Source: Desulfarculaceae bacterium (GTDB lineage: Bacteria > Desulfobacterota > Desulfarculia > Desulfarculales > Desulfarculaceae). From it: a stretch of DNA of 64,000 bases. The DNA is taken from NCBI GenBank assembly GCA_021737645.1, contig JAIPDO010000008.1, positions 31,946 to 95,945 of the forward strand. The letters run 5' to 3'. Below the pieces are notes generated by a model. The model made no database searches and was not told where the DNA came from. It worked only from the letters and a program-made list of their open reading frames with translations. Positions 50,917 through 59,992 of the stretch are shown here, one piece after another. How positions within the stretch are numbered: position 1 is the stretch's first letter; every line of letters starts with the position of its first letter. The position numbers and the translations under genes were made by a program.

Positions 50917-51438
50917 ATGAACGCCATAGAAATCGTCACCGAGCTCATGGCCGCATCCGCCGCCACCGCCCCCAAGACCAGGGGCCTGGACTATGTTGAA
51001 ACCAAAATTCTGCGTGGCGATGATCTGGAAAAGCTGGCCCAGGCGGTGGAAGATTTTCCCCGCACCCCCCGCACCGCCTATTTCCGAAGTAACGCCCAGG
51101 ACATCCGCCCCTGCGGGTCTCTGCTCCTGGTGGGCCTGAAATCCTCGCCGCCCAACGGGCTGGACTGCGGCGCCTGCGGCTTCCCGGACTGCAAGTCCAT
51201 GGCTGCCCACGGCAAGGTGGACGGCAACTTTGAGGGCCCGGTGTGCATGTTCAGGCTACTGGACATGGGCATCGCCTTGGGCTCGGCGGTCAAGACCGCC
51301 GCCATGCACAACATCGACAACCGCATCATGTACAGCGCCGGTGTGGCCGCGCGGCGCGTTGGCCTGGTAGACTGGGACGTCGCCATGGGCGTACCCTTGG
51401 CCATAGGCGCCAAAAATATTTTCTTTGACCGCACGTAG
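50917..51438 (+). CDS. DUF2148 ferredoxin-like domain protein
   Basis: 173 residues. Contains LDCGACGFPDCKSM with three closely spaced cysteines and a fourth in GPVCMF, the layout of DUF2148 proteins, which are thought to hold an iron-sulfur cluster; function unknown. Another Cys is at about 66 (DIRPCGS). It follows the hydroxyacid dehydrogenase after about 50 bases and may be its electron partner or a separate redox sensor. Confidence 0.78.
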   Translation: MNAIEIVTELMAASAATAPKTRGLDYVETKILRGDDLEKLAQAVEDFPRTPRTAYFRSNAQDIRPCGSLLLVGLKSSPPNGLDCGACGFPDCKSMAAHGKVDGNFEGPVCMFRLLDMGIALGSAVKTAAMHNIDNRIMYSAGVAARRVGLVDWDVAMGVPLAIGAKNIFFDRT

Positions 51439-51497
51439 CCGAACCTTTGCACGGGTCTAACCCGGGCTCGGCGTTTTCAGCGGCGGAGGTGAACACC

Positions 51498-52658
51498 GTG
51501 AATTTGAATCGCGATTTTAAAAACTGGCTGGTGTCGCTTCGTCATGACCTGCACCAACACCCGGAGGTGGCCCTCAAAGAGGAGCGCACCACCAGGCAAA
51601 TCCTGGCCCATCTGAAGCAACTTGGAGTCGAGGCCCACGGCCTATCCGGCATGACCGGCGCGGTGGGGCTGATTCGTGGCTCTCAGGAAGGGCCGACCCT
51701 GGCCATCCGAGCGGACATCGACGCCCTGCCCGTCCAGGAATTGAACCAGGTCCCCTACAAATCCACCCACCCAGGGTTCATGCACGCCTGCGGCCACGAT
51801 GTGCACACGGCGGTTTTGCTGGGCGTGGCCCGCCTGGTAATGGAGTCCGGCCTGGCCCAGCGCCTGCAGGGCAACCTCAAATTGATCTTCCAGCCCGCCG
51901 AGGAAACCGGCGTGGGCGCGCGCATGATGGTGGAGCGGGGGGTTTTGGAAAACCCCGCCGTGGACCGCATCATAGCCGCGCACGTGGCCGGTGATCTGCC
52001 CACCGGCCACATGGGGGTCAACTTCGGCCAGAGCCACGCCTCCAACGATCTGTTTCGCCTGAGCATAAAAGGAAAGGGAACCCACGGGGCCCGTCCAAAT
52101 CAGGGCAACGACCCGGTGGTGGCCGGAGCCTATCTGGTCAACGCATTGCAATCGGTGGTGTCGCGGCGGGTTGATCCCCTGGAGGCGGCGGTGATCAGCG
52201 TGTGCAGGTTTCACGCGGGATCGGCGCTCAACGTAATCCCCGAAACCGCTGAGTTGGCCGGGACCATGCGGGCTATGACCGTGGCGGTGCAAAAGGAACT
52301 CAGCGAGCAACTTGGGCGCATGGTGCGGGGCATATCCGAGACCTTCGGCGTGGAGTGCAAGCTTGAGGTGGAGGAGGTTTTCCCGCCCTGCCTCAACGAC
52401 CCCCAGGTGGTGGAGTTCATGGAGCAGTGCGCGGGCGATGTGGTGGGTCCGGCCAATGTGCACCATTCACCGCCGGTCACCGGCTCCGAGGATTTCGCCT
52501 TTTACACCCAGGCGGTTCCCGGGGCCATCGTGCGCCTGGGCTGCGGCGACGGCCACGGCGGGCCGGCCCTGCACTCGCCTCGTTTCGACGTAAACGACGA
52601 GGTGCTCTTCACCGGGGTTCGCGTTTTCTACCAAGCGGTGCAGAGCTACCTGGGCTGA
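51498..52658 (+). CDS. M20 family amidohydrolase / N-acyl-amino-acid deacylase
   Basis: 386 residues from the GTG at 51498, with GGAGG 8 bases before it; the frame extends upstream to TTG 51447. Metal site residues in HACGHDVHTA, PAEETGVGA and the late TGSEDFAFY; a dimerisation domain lies in the middle (about 180-290). Relatives hydrolyse N-acetylated or N-benzoylated amino acids (hippurate hydrolase, HipO). Last gene of the plus-strand catabolic series; it may release an amino acid or acid that is then degraded by the operon. Confidence 0.92.
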   Translation: MNLNRDFKNWLVSLRHDLHQHPEVALKEERTTRQILAHLKQLGVEAHGLSGMTGAVGLIRGSQEGPTLAIRADIDALPVQELNQVPYKSTHPGFMHACGHDVHTAVLLGVARLVMESGLAQRLQGNLKLIFQPAEETGVGARMMVERGVLENPAVDRIIAAHVAGDLPTGHMGVNFGQSHASNDLFRLSIKGKGTHGARPNQGNDPVVAGAYLVNALQSVVSRRVDPLEAAVISVCRFHAGSALNVIPETAELAGTMRAMTVAVQKELSEQLGRMVRGISETFGVECKLEVEEVFPPCLNDPQVVEFMEQCAGDVVGPANVHHSPPVTGSEDFAFYTQAVPGAIVRLGCGDGHGGPALHSPRFDVNDEVLFTGVRVFYQAVQSYLG

Positions 52659-52682
52659 AGCTGAGCAAACATCGCAAAACTT

Positions 52683-52711
52683 CGGGGCGGCCCCATGATG
52701 GGGTCGCCCCG
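52683..52711. terminator. Bidirectional hairpin between convergent operons
   Basis: CGGGGCGGCCCC (52683-52694) pairs with GGGGTCGCCCCG (52700-52711), one mismatch, 5-base loop. No clear T-run on either side. It sits between the M20 gene and the CoA-transferase gene, which converge. Confidence 0.45.
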
Positions 52712-52755
52712 CTTACGCCGTAATCCTCGCGGACGCCGCTACCCGCCCCAACCGC

Positions 52756-53424
52756 CTAGAACCTGCCGGGCCCCTCGGGCGGCAGCAGCAGTTCGGTGCC
52801 GGTGCGCTGACGCACCTCTTCCAACTCCACTCCCTCGGCGATCTCCAGCAGTAGCAGTCCGCGCCGGGTGGGCTGCATCACCGCGATCTCGGTGATGATC
52901 AGGTCCACGCAGGCCTTGCCGGTGAGCGGCAGGGTGCACTCTTCCACGATCTTGGGATTGTCCGCCCGGTCGTTGTGGTTGGTGACCACCACCAGACGCC
53001 GCGCCTTCTGGGCCACTTCCATGGCTCCGCCGATGCCTGGCGCGTATTTGCCGGGGATGATCCAGTTGGCCAGGTCGCCCTTGCCGCTCACCTCCAGGGC
53101 GCCCAGGAAGGCCACGTCCAGACGCCCTCCCCGGATCATGGCAAAGGAAACCGAGCTGTCGGAAAAAGACGCGCCGGGCACCAACTCCACGTAGGCCCCG
53201 CCCGCGTCGATGAGGTTGCGGTCTTCCCGGCCACGGGGGCAGCGGCCGCCCATGCCCAAAACGCCGTTTTCCGCGTGCACGAAGAACTGCACCTCAGGCG
53301 GCAGAAACTTGGCAATGAGGGTGGGGATGCCGATGCCGAAGTTCACCACCTTGCCCTCGCTGATCTCTTGGGCGGCCCGGGCGGCGATTTTCTCTTTATA
53401 TGATGTGGTGCTCAAGGATGCCAT
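52756..53424 (-). CDS. atoA: 3-oxoacid CoA-transferase subunit B
   Basis: 222 residues. Beta subunit of a family I CoA-transferase; the catalytic Glu is in HAENGVLGMG (50-59), and GGAMEVAQKA and the C-terminal RRGLLLLEIAEG are family patches. It moves CoA from succinyl-, acetyl- or acetoacetyl-CoA to a carboxylate. The gene overlaps atoD upstream by 29 bases; a TTG at 53415 with better ribosome-site spacing is an alternative start. Last gene of the Liv operon. Confidence 0.93.
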   Translation of the reverse strand: MASLSTTSYKEKIAARAAQEISEGKVVNFGIGIPTLIAKFLPPEVQFFVHAENGVLGMGGRCPRGREDRNLIDAGGAYVELVPGASFSDSSVSFAMIRGGRLDVAFLGALEVSGKGDLANWIIPGKYAPGIGGAMEVAQKARRLVVVTNHNDRADNPKIVEECTLPLTGKACVDLIITEIAVMQPTRRGLLLLEIAEGVELEEVRQRTGTELLLPPEGPGRF

Positions 53425-54091
53425 ACTCCTTGCTTAGCTCTTCCAAGAGAACTACGTGGTCAACAAATGCGCCGGGGGTGTGGACATGCTCCGGGTCAAG
53501 CTCGCCGATCTCCACCAGTTCCTCCACCTCGGCGATAACCGTGGTGGCGGCGGTGGCCATGACCGGGTTGAAGTTCTTGGCGCTCTTGGCATAGACCAGA
53601 TTGCCGAAGCGGTCGGCCTTGGCCGCGTGCAACAAGGCCACGTCACCCTTGAGGGCCGATTCCACGATAAGCTCCCGGCCTTCGAACCACATGGTCTGCT
53701 TGGTGCTGGACAACAACTCGGTGTCCATGCCTATGTCGGTGAGCAGGCCGAACAGCCCGGCCCCACCGGCCCGTATCTTCTCGGCCAAAATCCCCTGGGG
53801 ATAGAACTCCACTTCCACTTCGCCCCGGTTCATCATGCCGATAACGGTTTTGTTGAGGCCCAGGTGGGTGGTGATCATTTTGCGCACCAAACCGGCCTCC
53901 ACCAGTTTGGAGATTCCCATATGGTCCTCGTTGGCCTCGTTCTTGACCACGGTGAGTTCGTTGACACCGCCTTTGAGCAGGCCATCCAACAGGGTGAACG
54001 GTGTGCCCGGCACTCCAAAGCCGCCCACCATCACCATGTCGCCGGGGTTCACCCGGCCAAGGGCCTGCTCAAGGCTGCAAACTTTGTTCAT
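53396..54091 (-). CDS. atoD: 3-oxoacid CoA-transferase subunit A
   Basis: 231 residues. Alpha subunit: MVMVGGFGVPGTP near 19-31 is the CoA-binding glycine loop; FYPQGILAEKIRAGGAG and LLHAAKADRFGNLVY are characteristic. Works as a pair with the overlapping subunit B. Position between a thiolase gene and subunit B suggests activation of the imported acid (or acetoacetate from BKACE) followed by thiolysis. Confidence 0.93.
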   Translation of the reverse strand: MNKVCSLEQALGRVNPGDMVMVGGFGVPGTPFTLLDGLLKGGVNELTVVKNEANEDHMGISKLVEAGLVRKMITTHLGLNKTVIGMMNRGEVEVEFYPQGILAEKIRAGGAGLFGLLTDIGMDTELLSSTKQTMWFEGRELIVESALKGDVALLHAAKADRFGNLVYAKSAKNFNPVMATAATTVIAEVEELVEIGELDPEHVHTPGAFVDHVVLLEELSKEYGILEHHII

Positions 54092-54122
54092 AACCTACGA
54101 CATCTCCCAGACGCGCCCACTT

Positions 54123-55325
54123 CTAGCCAAGGCGCTCGATGAGGGTGGCCACACCTTGGCCGCCACCCACGCAAGCGTTGGCCACACCCCAACGCGCTTG
54201 TTGCTCTTCCAGTATACGGGCCAGGGTGCCCACCAGGCGAACGCCGGTTGCTCCCAAGGGATGGCCCAGGGCGGTGCCTCCGCCCTTCACGTTGACTCTC
54301 TCCGGGTCCAGGCCCAACTGCTTGATGCAGTTGAGAGCCACGATGCAGAAGGCTTCGTTGATTTCCCAGAAGTCGATATCCTCCGCCTTGAGCCCCGCCT
54401 TGTCCAGGGCCATGCGCGAAGCAGGCACCGGCCCCTCGCCCATCAGCGTGGGGTCAACCCCCACGAAGCCCACCGATCGCACGGCAGCCAAGGGCCTCAC
54501 TCCCCTGGCATCCGCCGCCTGGCGCGACATCAGCACCATGGCCGAGGCCCCGGCGTTGAGCGGCGAGGAGTTACCGGCGGTAATGACGCCGTCCTCGCTG
54601 AACACCGGCCCCAGCTTGCTCAAATCTTCCAAGGTGGTCTGGGGGCGCACCGCCTGGTCGCGGTAGACCATGAACTCGCCGCCGCCAGCGCCCTTGGAGG
54701 GCAGGGGCAGAATCTCGCCCGCGAAAAAGCCTTCTTCCTGCGCCTTGGCCGCGTACTGATGAGAGCGCAGGGCCCAGCGGTCCAGGTCTTCGCGGCTGAA
54801 GCCGGTCTGCTGGTGCAGCTTCTCGGCGGTGAGCCCCATGAACATGGTGGTGTCCATGTCCCAGTGGGCAAAGCCCTCTTCCTCATAGAGCCGAGGGTTC
54901 ACGCTGATGGTGCCATTGCTGAACAGAGCCGGGCCCATGGGCACCCTGGTCATGTGCTCCATGCCGCCCACCACCACCACGTCGGCAAAGCCGGTGGCTA
55001 TCTCCATGAACCCTATTTGCAGACCAGCCATGGATGAGCCGCACTGCTGGTCCAAAAACTTGGCCGGAGTGCGCTCGGACATGTTGGCCAAGAACAGGGG
55101 CAAGCGGCCGCCATAGGTCCAGTTTTCACTGACCCCAAAGGAGCAGCCCACCAGGAAGTCCTGCACATCATCCGGCTTAACCTTGGCCTGCTCCAAGACC
55201 GGCGGCAATACCGCGGCCAAAAGATCATCGGCGCGATAGGCCGAGAGCCAGTCGCGGGAGGGGTCCTTGGGCCGGGCGCGGGACTGTGCGGTGCGCAGGT
55301 AACCGGCGATGACAACTTCTTGCAT
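54123..55325 (-). CDS. Thiolase (acetyl-CoA acetyltransferase family), second copy
   Basis: 400 residues from the ATG at 55325 (GGAG upstream); the frame is open to 55379. Active-site Cys95 in LDQQCGSSMAG, GHPLGATG with the catalytic His and a late CVGGGQG with the second Cys. It differs considerably from the thiolase at 48634, so the two probably serve different chain types. It is between the Liv binding protein and the CoA-transferase genes, on the same strand. Confidence 0.93.
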   Translation of the reverse strand: MQEVVIAGYLRTAQSRARPKDPSRDWLSAYRADDLLAAVLPPVLEQAKVKPDDVQDFLVGCSFGVSENWTYGGRLPLFLANMSERTPAKFLDQQCGSSMAGLQIGFMEIATGFADVVVVGGMEHMTRVPMGPALFSNGTISVNPRLYEEEGFAHWDMDTTMFMGLTAEKLHQQTGFSREDLDRWALRSHQYAAKAQEEGFFAGEILPLPSKGAGGGEFMVYRDQAVRPQTTLEDLSKLGPVFSEDGVITAGNSSPLNAGASAMVLMSRQAADARGVRPLAAVRSVGFVGVDPTLMGEGPVPASRMALDKAGLKAEDIDFWEINEAFCIVALNCIKQLGLDPERVNVKGGGTALGHPLGATGVRLVGTLARILEEQQARWGVANACVGGGQGVATLIERLG

Positions 55326-55460
55326 GGCGCATTCTCCGTTGGTTAGGGCCCGCTCCCGGGAGGGCCCATCTAGGCCCATCGGCGCGATGGGTCCGCCCGG
55401 GGTCGGGTCCTGGCAAGGCGGCGGCGGAGGCGAACCCCCGCCACCGTCTTGGGAGGGGAT

Positions 55461-56672
55461 TTATTTCACACTCCACCACGCGGGAAGGATGAACTTGGCG
55501 GTGGCGTACTTTTCGGGGTAAACCGGAAGGCGCTTGCCCTTACCCTGCCACTGGTGCCAGATCATCATGGGGCGGCCGTCGCTGCCGCAGATGGTGTTGT
55601 GGTTTTTCTTGAACTGGATGCGGCCGCTGACGCCGACGTAGTCGGTCTTCTCGATGGCCGCCACCAGGGCGTCGGCCTTGGTGGTGCCGGCGGCCTTGAC
55701 CGCGCCCGCCACCACGTACACCGCGTCATAGGTGAAGCCGGAGGCGTACTTGGGCTCCTTGCCGTAGATCTTGATGTAGTCGGCCCAGAAAGGCTTGGTC
55801 TTGGGAGTCAAGGGCACGTCATAGGCGCCGTACATGAACACGGTCTCGCTCATGCACTTGCCGTTGGTCTTGTCCCAGAAGTCCTCGGAACCGGCGCTGG
55901 TGTCGCAGCCGCCGATGGGCGGGCCCTGCATGTCGTGCCACTGGTTGATATACACCGCGCCGTCGGCGATGGCGCTGATCTCCAGGAGGAACTGAACCTT
56001 GGCGTTCTTGACCCGGCTCAGGATGGGAGCGAAGTCGGTCTCCTTGAAGGGAAAGCGGATGTAGTCGGTGACTTCGATGCCCTTGGTCTTGATCTGCTCC
56101 ACGAACTGAGCGCCCATGAGCTTGGTCCACTTGGCGTCCTCGGCCATGACCGCGACCTTCTTGATATTCAGCTTGGGCTTCAGGAAGGTGTTGACGAACT
56201 GCACCATGCCCTCCACCTGGTCGGTCTCGTTGAGCATGAGGCGGAAGAAGTACTTATAGCGGCCGTAGTCCTTGGCCACCTTCTCGCCCAAGGTGTTGGA
56301 GGAGGATGCGGTGGAGATGAAAGGCACCTTGTAGCGGGCCACATGGTCCATGAGCGAAAGCACCACGCCCGAGGAGAAGGCGCCCATGACTGCCTTGACC
56401 TTGTCCACCATGACCAGCTTCTTGTAGCCGTTGATGGCCTTTTCGGGCTTGATCTCGGTGTCCTCGATGAACAGCTCAAGTTTTTTGCCGTCGATGCCGC
56501 CGGCGTCGTTGATGCGCTTCACCGCCATCTTGGCCGCGTTAACCTCGCCCTCGCCAACCTGGTGGCTCAGAGGGGCCAAAAGGCCGATACGGATGGTGTC
56601 GGCCGCCGATGCCGGGCCCGCGGCCATTACGGCCAGTCCCAGAATCAGCATCATTGCTAGCAATTTCTTCAT
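55461..56672 (-). CDS. livK: Branched-chain amino acid-type ABC transporter substrate-binding protein
   Basis: 403 residues from the ATG at 56672 after AGGGAGAGG. A signal peptide is cut after ASA at about 23, followed by the type I binding-protein fold; the start ADTIRIGLLAPLS is typical of the LivK/Peripla_BP_6 family. These proteins also carry aromatic acids, amides and short organic acids, so the ligand need not be a branched-chain amino acid. It lies downstream of livF, 39 bases away, and ahead of the thiolase gene. Confidence 0.93.
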   Translation of the reverse strand: MKKLLAMMLILGLAVMAAGPASAADTIRIGLLAPLSHQVGEGEVNAAKMAVKRINDAGGIDGKKLELFIEDTEIKPEKAINGYKKLVMVDKVKAVMGAFSSGVVLSLMDHVARYKVPFISTASSSNTLGEKVAKDYGRYKYFFRLMLNETDQVEGMVQFVNTFLKPKLNIKKVAVMAEDAKWTKLMGAQFVEQIKTKGIEVTDYIRFPFKETDFAPILSRVKNAKVQFLLEISAIADGAVYINQWHDMQGPPIGGCDTSAGSEDFWDKTNGKCMSETVFMYGAYDVPLTPKTKPFWADYIKIYGKEPKYASGFTYDAVYVVAGAVKAAGTTKADALVAAIEKTDYVGVSGRIQFKKNHNTICGSDGRPMMIWHQWQGKGKRLPVYPEKYATAKFILPAWWSVK

Positions 56673-56711
56673 AAAACCTCTCCCTGCTAAATAGTTGAAA
56701 GTCTCCAAGGC

Positions 56712-57419
56712 TTAAAGCCCCAGATAGGAGCTCCTGATGCTCGGGTCCTCGCTAAGCTCTTTGCTGGTGCCGGTAATGGTGATGTGCCCTTCTTCCAGGA
56801 CATACACCCGCTGGGCCAGCTCGAAGGCCATGTGGGCGTCCTGCTCCACCAGTAGAATGGTGGTGCCCTTGGCCATGATCTGGCGCACCGCGTTGGCGAT
56901 GGCCTCTTTGATAAGGGGGGCCAAGCCGAAGGAGGGCTCGTCCAACAGCAGGATGCGCGGGCTGGACATCAGCGCCCGCCCCACGCACAGCATCTGCTGC
57001 TCACCGCCGGAAAGTGTGCCGGCCATCTGGCGCAACCGCTCGCCCAGGCGGGGGAACAGCTCCAGCACGTATTGATAATTGGCGTCTTTTTTTTCTTTAT
57101 CCTTGGCCAGGAAAGCGCCCAGTTCCAGGTTTTCGCGCACTGAAAGCTGGGGGAACAGGTGGCGGCCCTCGGGGGCCTGCACGATGCCCAGGGCCACCGT
57201 CTGGCTGGAGGAGACCCCGGCCAGATCCTGCCCCTGAAAGCGCATGGTGCCCTCCCAGTCCTTTAGCGCGCTGATGGAGCGCAGCAAGGTGGTCTTGCCC
57301 GCGCCGTTGGGGCCGATCACCGCCACGCACTCGCCGTTTTCAATGCCCAGGCTCACCCGGTCCAGCACCAGGGCGCTGCCGTAGCGGACTACCAGGTTTT
57401 CTATCTCAAGCAGAGCCAT
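56712..57419 (-). CDS. livF: ABC transporter ATP-binding protein LivF
   Basis: 235 residues. Walker A GPNGAGKTTLL (about 36-46), signature LSGGEQQMLCVGRALM, Walker B ILLLDEPSFGLAP, H-loop LVEQDAH. One of two ATPases that power Liv-type uptake. It overlaps livG by 14 bases. Confidence 0.95.
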   Translation of the reverse strand: MALLEIENLVVRYGSALVLDRVSLGIENGECVAVIGPNGAGKTTLLRSISALKDWEGTMRFQGQDLAGVSSSQTVALGIVQAPEGRHLFPQLSVRENLELGAFLAKDKEKKDANYQYVLELFPRLGERLRQMAGTLSGGEQQMLCVGRALMSSPRILLLDEPSFGLAPLIKEAIANAVRQIMAKGTTILLVEQDAHMAFELAQRVYVLEEGHITITGTSKELSEDPSIRSSYLGL

Positions 57420-58164
57420 AACTATCCTTGGTCCCTAGATAGGCCTCCACCACCGCGGGGTGGTTGACCACCTCCTGGGGGGTTCCGGCGGCCAGCTTTT
57501 CTCCGAAATCGATGGCCACGATGCGATCGGCCACCTTCATGAGTTCCTTGAGCTTGTGCTCGATAATCAACAGGGTGATGCCCTCTTGGTTGAGCGCCTG
57601 GATGAGCCCCACGATGGCCTGGGTCTCTATGGAAGACAGGCCCGACAGGGGCTCGTCCAAAAGCAGCAGCTCGGGCTGGACCATGAGGGCCCTGGCGATG
57701 TCCAAGAGCCTCAGGTCGCCGTGGCCCAGGGCAGAGGCGGGCTGGTCCAGATCATCGGGAAGGCCCACCTGCTCGGCCACCTCCAGGATGCGGTGCCGGG
57801 CCGCTTGTTCATCCAGGCCCTGGCTCATGAAGCGTGGGCCGTAGCAGGCCACCCGGATGTTGTCGTAGAGCGAAAGCTCCGGGAAGGGCTTGACCAACTG
57901 AAAGGTGCGGGCCAGGCCTTGGTTGACGATCTGATGGGGCTTTCGGCCCATCAGGCTTTCCCCCCGGAAACTCACCCGGCCCGAGGTGGCGGGCAAAAAG
58001 CCGGTAATCAGGTTGAACACCGTGGTCTTGCCCGCTCCGTTGGGGCCGATCAGACCCAAGATTTGGCCCCGGTCCAGGGAGAAGCTCAGCTTCTCCACCG
58101 CGGCCAAGCCTCCGAAGTGCTTGGTGAGCTCTTCCACCACCAAATAATCGCGTGCTTGTGTCAT
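57406..58164 (-). CDS. livG: ABC transporter ATP-binding protein LivG
   Basis: 252 residues. Walker A GPNGAGKTTVF (about 38-48), Walker B LLLLDEPLSGLSS, H-loop IIEHKLKE. The ABC signature is altered: where LSxGxQ is expected it reads ASALGHGDLRLLDIARALM, lacking the normal Ser-Gly-Gly. Some LivG proteins vary here (LPYGxQR), so activity is still likely, but the change is notable. It overlaps livM by 4 bases. Confidence 0.93.
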   Translation of the reverse strand: MTQARDYLVVEELTKHFGGLAAVEKLSFSLDRGQILGLIGPNGAGKTTVFNLITGFLPATSGRVSFRGESLMGRKPHQIVNQGLARTFQLVKPFPELSLYDNIRVACYGPRFMSQGLDEQAARHRILEVAEQVGLPDDLDQPASALGHGDLRLLDIARALMVQPELLLLDEPLSGLSSIETQAIVGLIQALNQEGITLLIIEHKLKELMKVADRIVAIDFGEKLAAGTPQEVVNHPAVVEAYLGTKDSYGSA

Positions 58165-59132
58165 GATCCGGCCTGACCTCGCTTGCCGCCCAGCTTAAGG
58201 ACTCGGGCTATGGGCTGCCCCCAGCTGATGATGCCTCTGGGGGCGAAGAAGATGATCACCACCACCATCACGGTGTAGATGAGCAGGCGATATTCCTCCA
58301 TGTCCCGGGACAGCTCATTGAACAAAACCAGGATCAGGGCGCCGAGGAAGGGGCCGGTGATGGTGCCCATGCCGCCCACCATGGCCATTATCAGGATGGT
58401 GGTCGATAACACCTGCTCCATGCTGGTGGGGCCCACATGGGTGAGCGAGTAGGCGTAGACGCTGCCTCCTATGCCGCACAGAGCCCCGCTGATGGAGTAG
58501 GCCCTTATTTTGACCCAGGCGGTGTTGATGCCGCTGGCCATCACCGAGTCCTCATTCTGGCTGATGGCCTTTAGCACCAATCCCCAGCGGCCCCGGGTGA
58601 ACCAGAGCAGGAACAGGAAGATCAACGACATGATCACCAGCACGAAATAGTAGTCGCCGATGAGCGAATCGGTGAGAGGGTGGATGCCCGGTATGCCTTC
58701 TTCGCCGCCGGTGTAATCGCTGAACATGATGGCCGACTCGTAGGCCACGGCCGCGAAGGCCATGGTGATTATGGCGAAGTATGGGCCCTGCATTCGCAGG
58801 GTGAGGTAGCCGATGAACATGCCCAGCAGGCCGCACAACACGGCGCACATGGGCAGCACCAACAGTGGCGGCAGGCCCAGGTGAAGGTCCACGAAGGCGG
58901 TAAGGTAGCCGGCCAAGCCGATGAACAGGGCGTGCCCGAAGTTCATCAGGTGGGAGTAGCCCGCGAACACGTCCCAGCTGGTGGCGAAGATAATGTAGAA
59001 GTAGGCCGTGGTGAACACCGAGAGCAGATAGAAGTTGTCGGAGAACACCGGCACCAGATAGAACCCGACCATCAACAGGCCGTAGAAAATAGCGGTGCGC
59101 TTCTGGGCGGAGGTTTTCAGATTGGCCAGCAT
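58161..59132 (-). CDS. livM: Branched-chain amino acid-type ABC permease LivM
   Basis: 323 residues with about nine membrane helices. Family patches: AGYSHLMNFGHALFIGLAGY near 54-73 and, near the end, MVGGMGTITGPFLGAL. It forms the channel with LivH. The gene overlaps livH by one base and livG by four. Confidence 0.94.
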   Translation of the reverse strand: MLANLKTSAQKRTAIFYGLLMVGFYLVPVFSDNFYLLSVFTTAYFYIIFATSWDVFAGYSHLMNFGHALFIGLAGYLTAFVDLHLGLPPLLVLPMCAVLCGLLGMFIGYLTLRMQGPYFAIITMAFAAVAYESAIMFSDYTGGEEGIPGIHPLTDSLIGDYYFVLVIMSLIFLFLLWFTRGRWGLVLKAISQNEDSVMASGINTAWVKIRAYSISGALCGIGGSVYAYSLTHVGPTSMEQVLSTTILIMAMVGGMGTITGPFLGALILVLFNELSRDMEEYRLLIYTVMVVVIIFFAPRGIISWGQPIARVLKLGGKRGQAGS

Positions 59133-59992
59133 TAGTGCAACCTCCTACCCAAGATGCCCGAGGGCCGGAAAACCAGAAACACGGTCAAGAGCACCAGGGA
59201 GACCACCTCGGTGAGTTTGGGCGAGATCACGAAACCGGTGAAGGTCTCCAACCAGCCCAGGAAGAAGGCGGCCAGGATGCTGCCGGTGAGGCTGCCGATG
59301 CCGCCCACCACCACCACCACGAAGGCCTTCATCAGAGGCATGTTCCACATCTCCGGGGTCATGGACATGATCGGGGAGATGAGCGCCCCGGCCACCGCGG
59401 CCAAAAAGGCCGAGGCGAACATGGACAGGTTGAACACCTTCTCGGTCTCGATGCCCACCAAGCGCGCCCCGTCTTCGTCCATGGACACCGCCAGGGTGGC
59501 CACGCCGTAGCGGGTGTGGGTGAGCACCAGCCACAGCATCAGCAGCACCGCCGCGGTGATGGCCACGATCAACAGTTGGTGCCAACTCACCACCACCCCA
59601 TTGAGGCTCACGCTGCCCGGCACCAGGTTGGGGATGTTCATGCCCTGAGAGCCGTAGGTGAGCAGGATGATCTCCTGGGCGGCGAAGGCCACGGCCACGG
59701 TGAGCACCAGCACATAGGTGTGCGAGGAGCGCATGGGCTTCAAAAAGACCCGGTCCAGGAGCATGCCCAGGCCTCCCACCAGCACCGCGGCCAACAATAT
59801 GGCCGGCGGCAGGGGAATGCCCAGGGCGTAGAACAAGGTGTAGGTGAAGTAGGCTCCCAGCATATAGAAGGTGCCGTGGGCCAAGTTCAGGATGCCGGCC
59901 ACTGCGAAGATCAGAGTGAAGCCGGTGGCAATGAGCGCGTAAACGCAGCCCTTGATGGTTCCGAAAATAATGATCTCTTGGATGAGCTCCAC
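59132..59992 (-). CDS. livH: Branched-chain amino acid-type ABC permease LivH
   Basis: 286 residues with about eight membrane helices. AGILNLAHGTFYMLGAY near 32-48 and VVVVGGIGSLTGSILAAF near 236-253 are LivH signatures. First gene of the minus-strand operon livHMGFK-thiolase-atoDA. About 510 bases of mostly non-coding DNA separate it from the TyrR-like sigma-54 activator, the natural candidate for its regulator. Confidence 0.94.
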   Translation of the reverse strand: MELIQEIIIFGTIKGCVYALIATGFTLIFAVAGILNLAHGTFYMLGAYFTYTLFYALGIPLPPAILLAAVLVGGLGMLLDRVFLKPMRSSHTYVLVLTVAVAFAAQEIILLTYGSQGMNIPNLVPGSVSLNGVVVSWHQLLIVAITAAVLLMLWLVLTHTRYGVATLAVSMDEDGARLVGIETEKVFNLSMFASAFLAAVAGALISPIMSMTPEMWNMPLMKAFVVVVVGGIGSLTGSILAAFFLGWLETFTGFVISPKLTEVVSLVLLTVFLVFRPSGILGRRLH

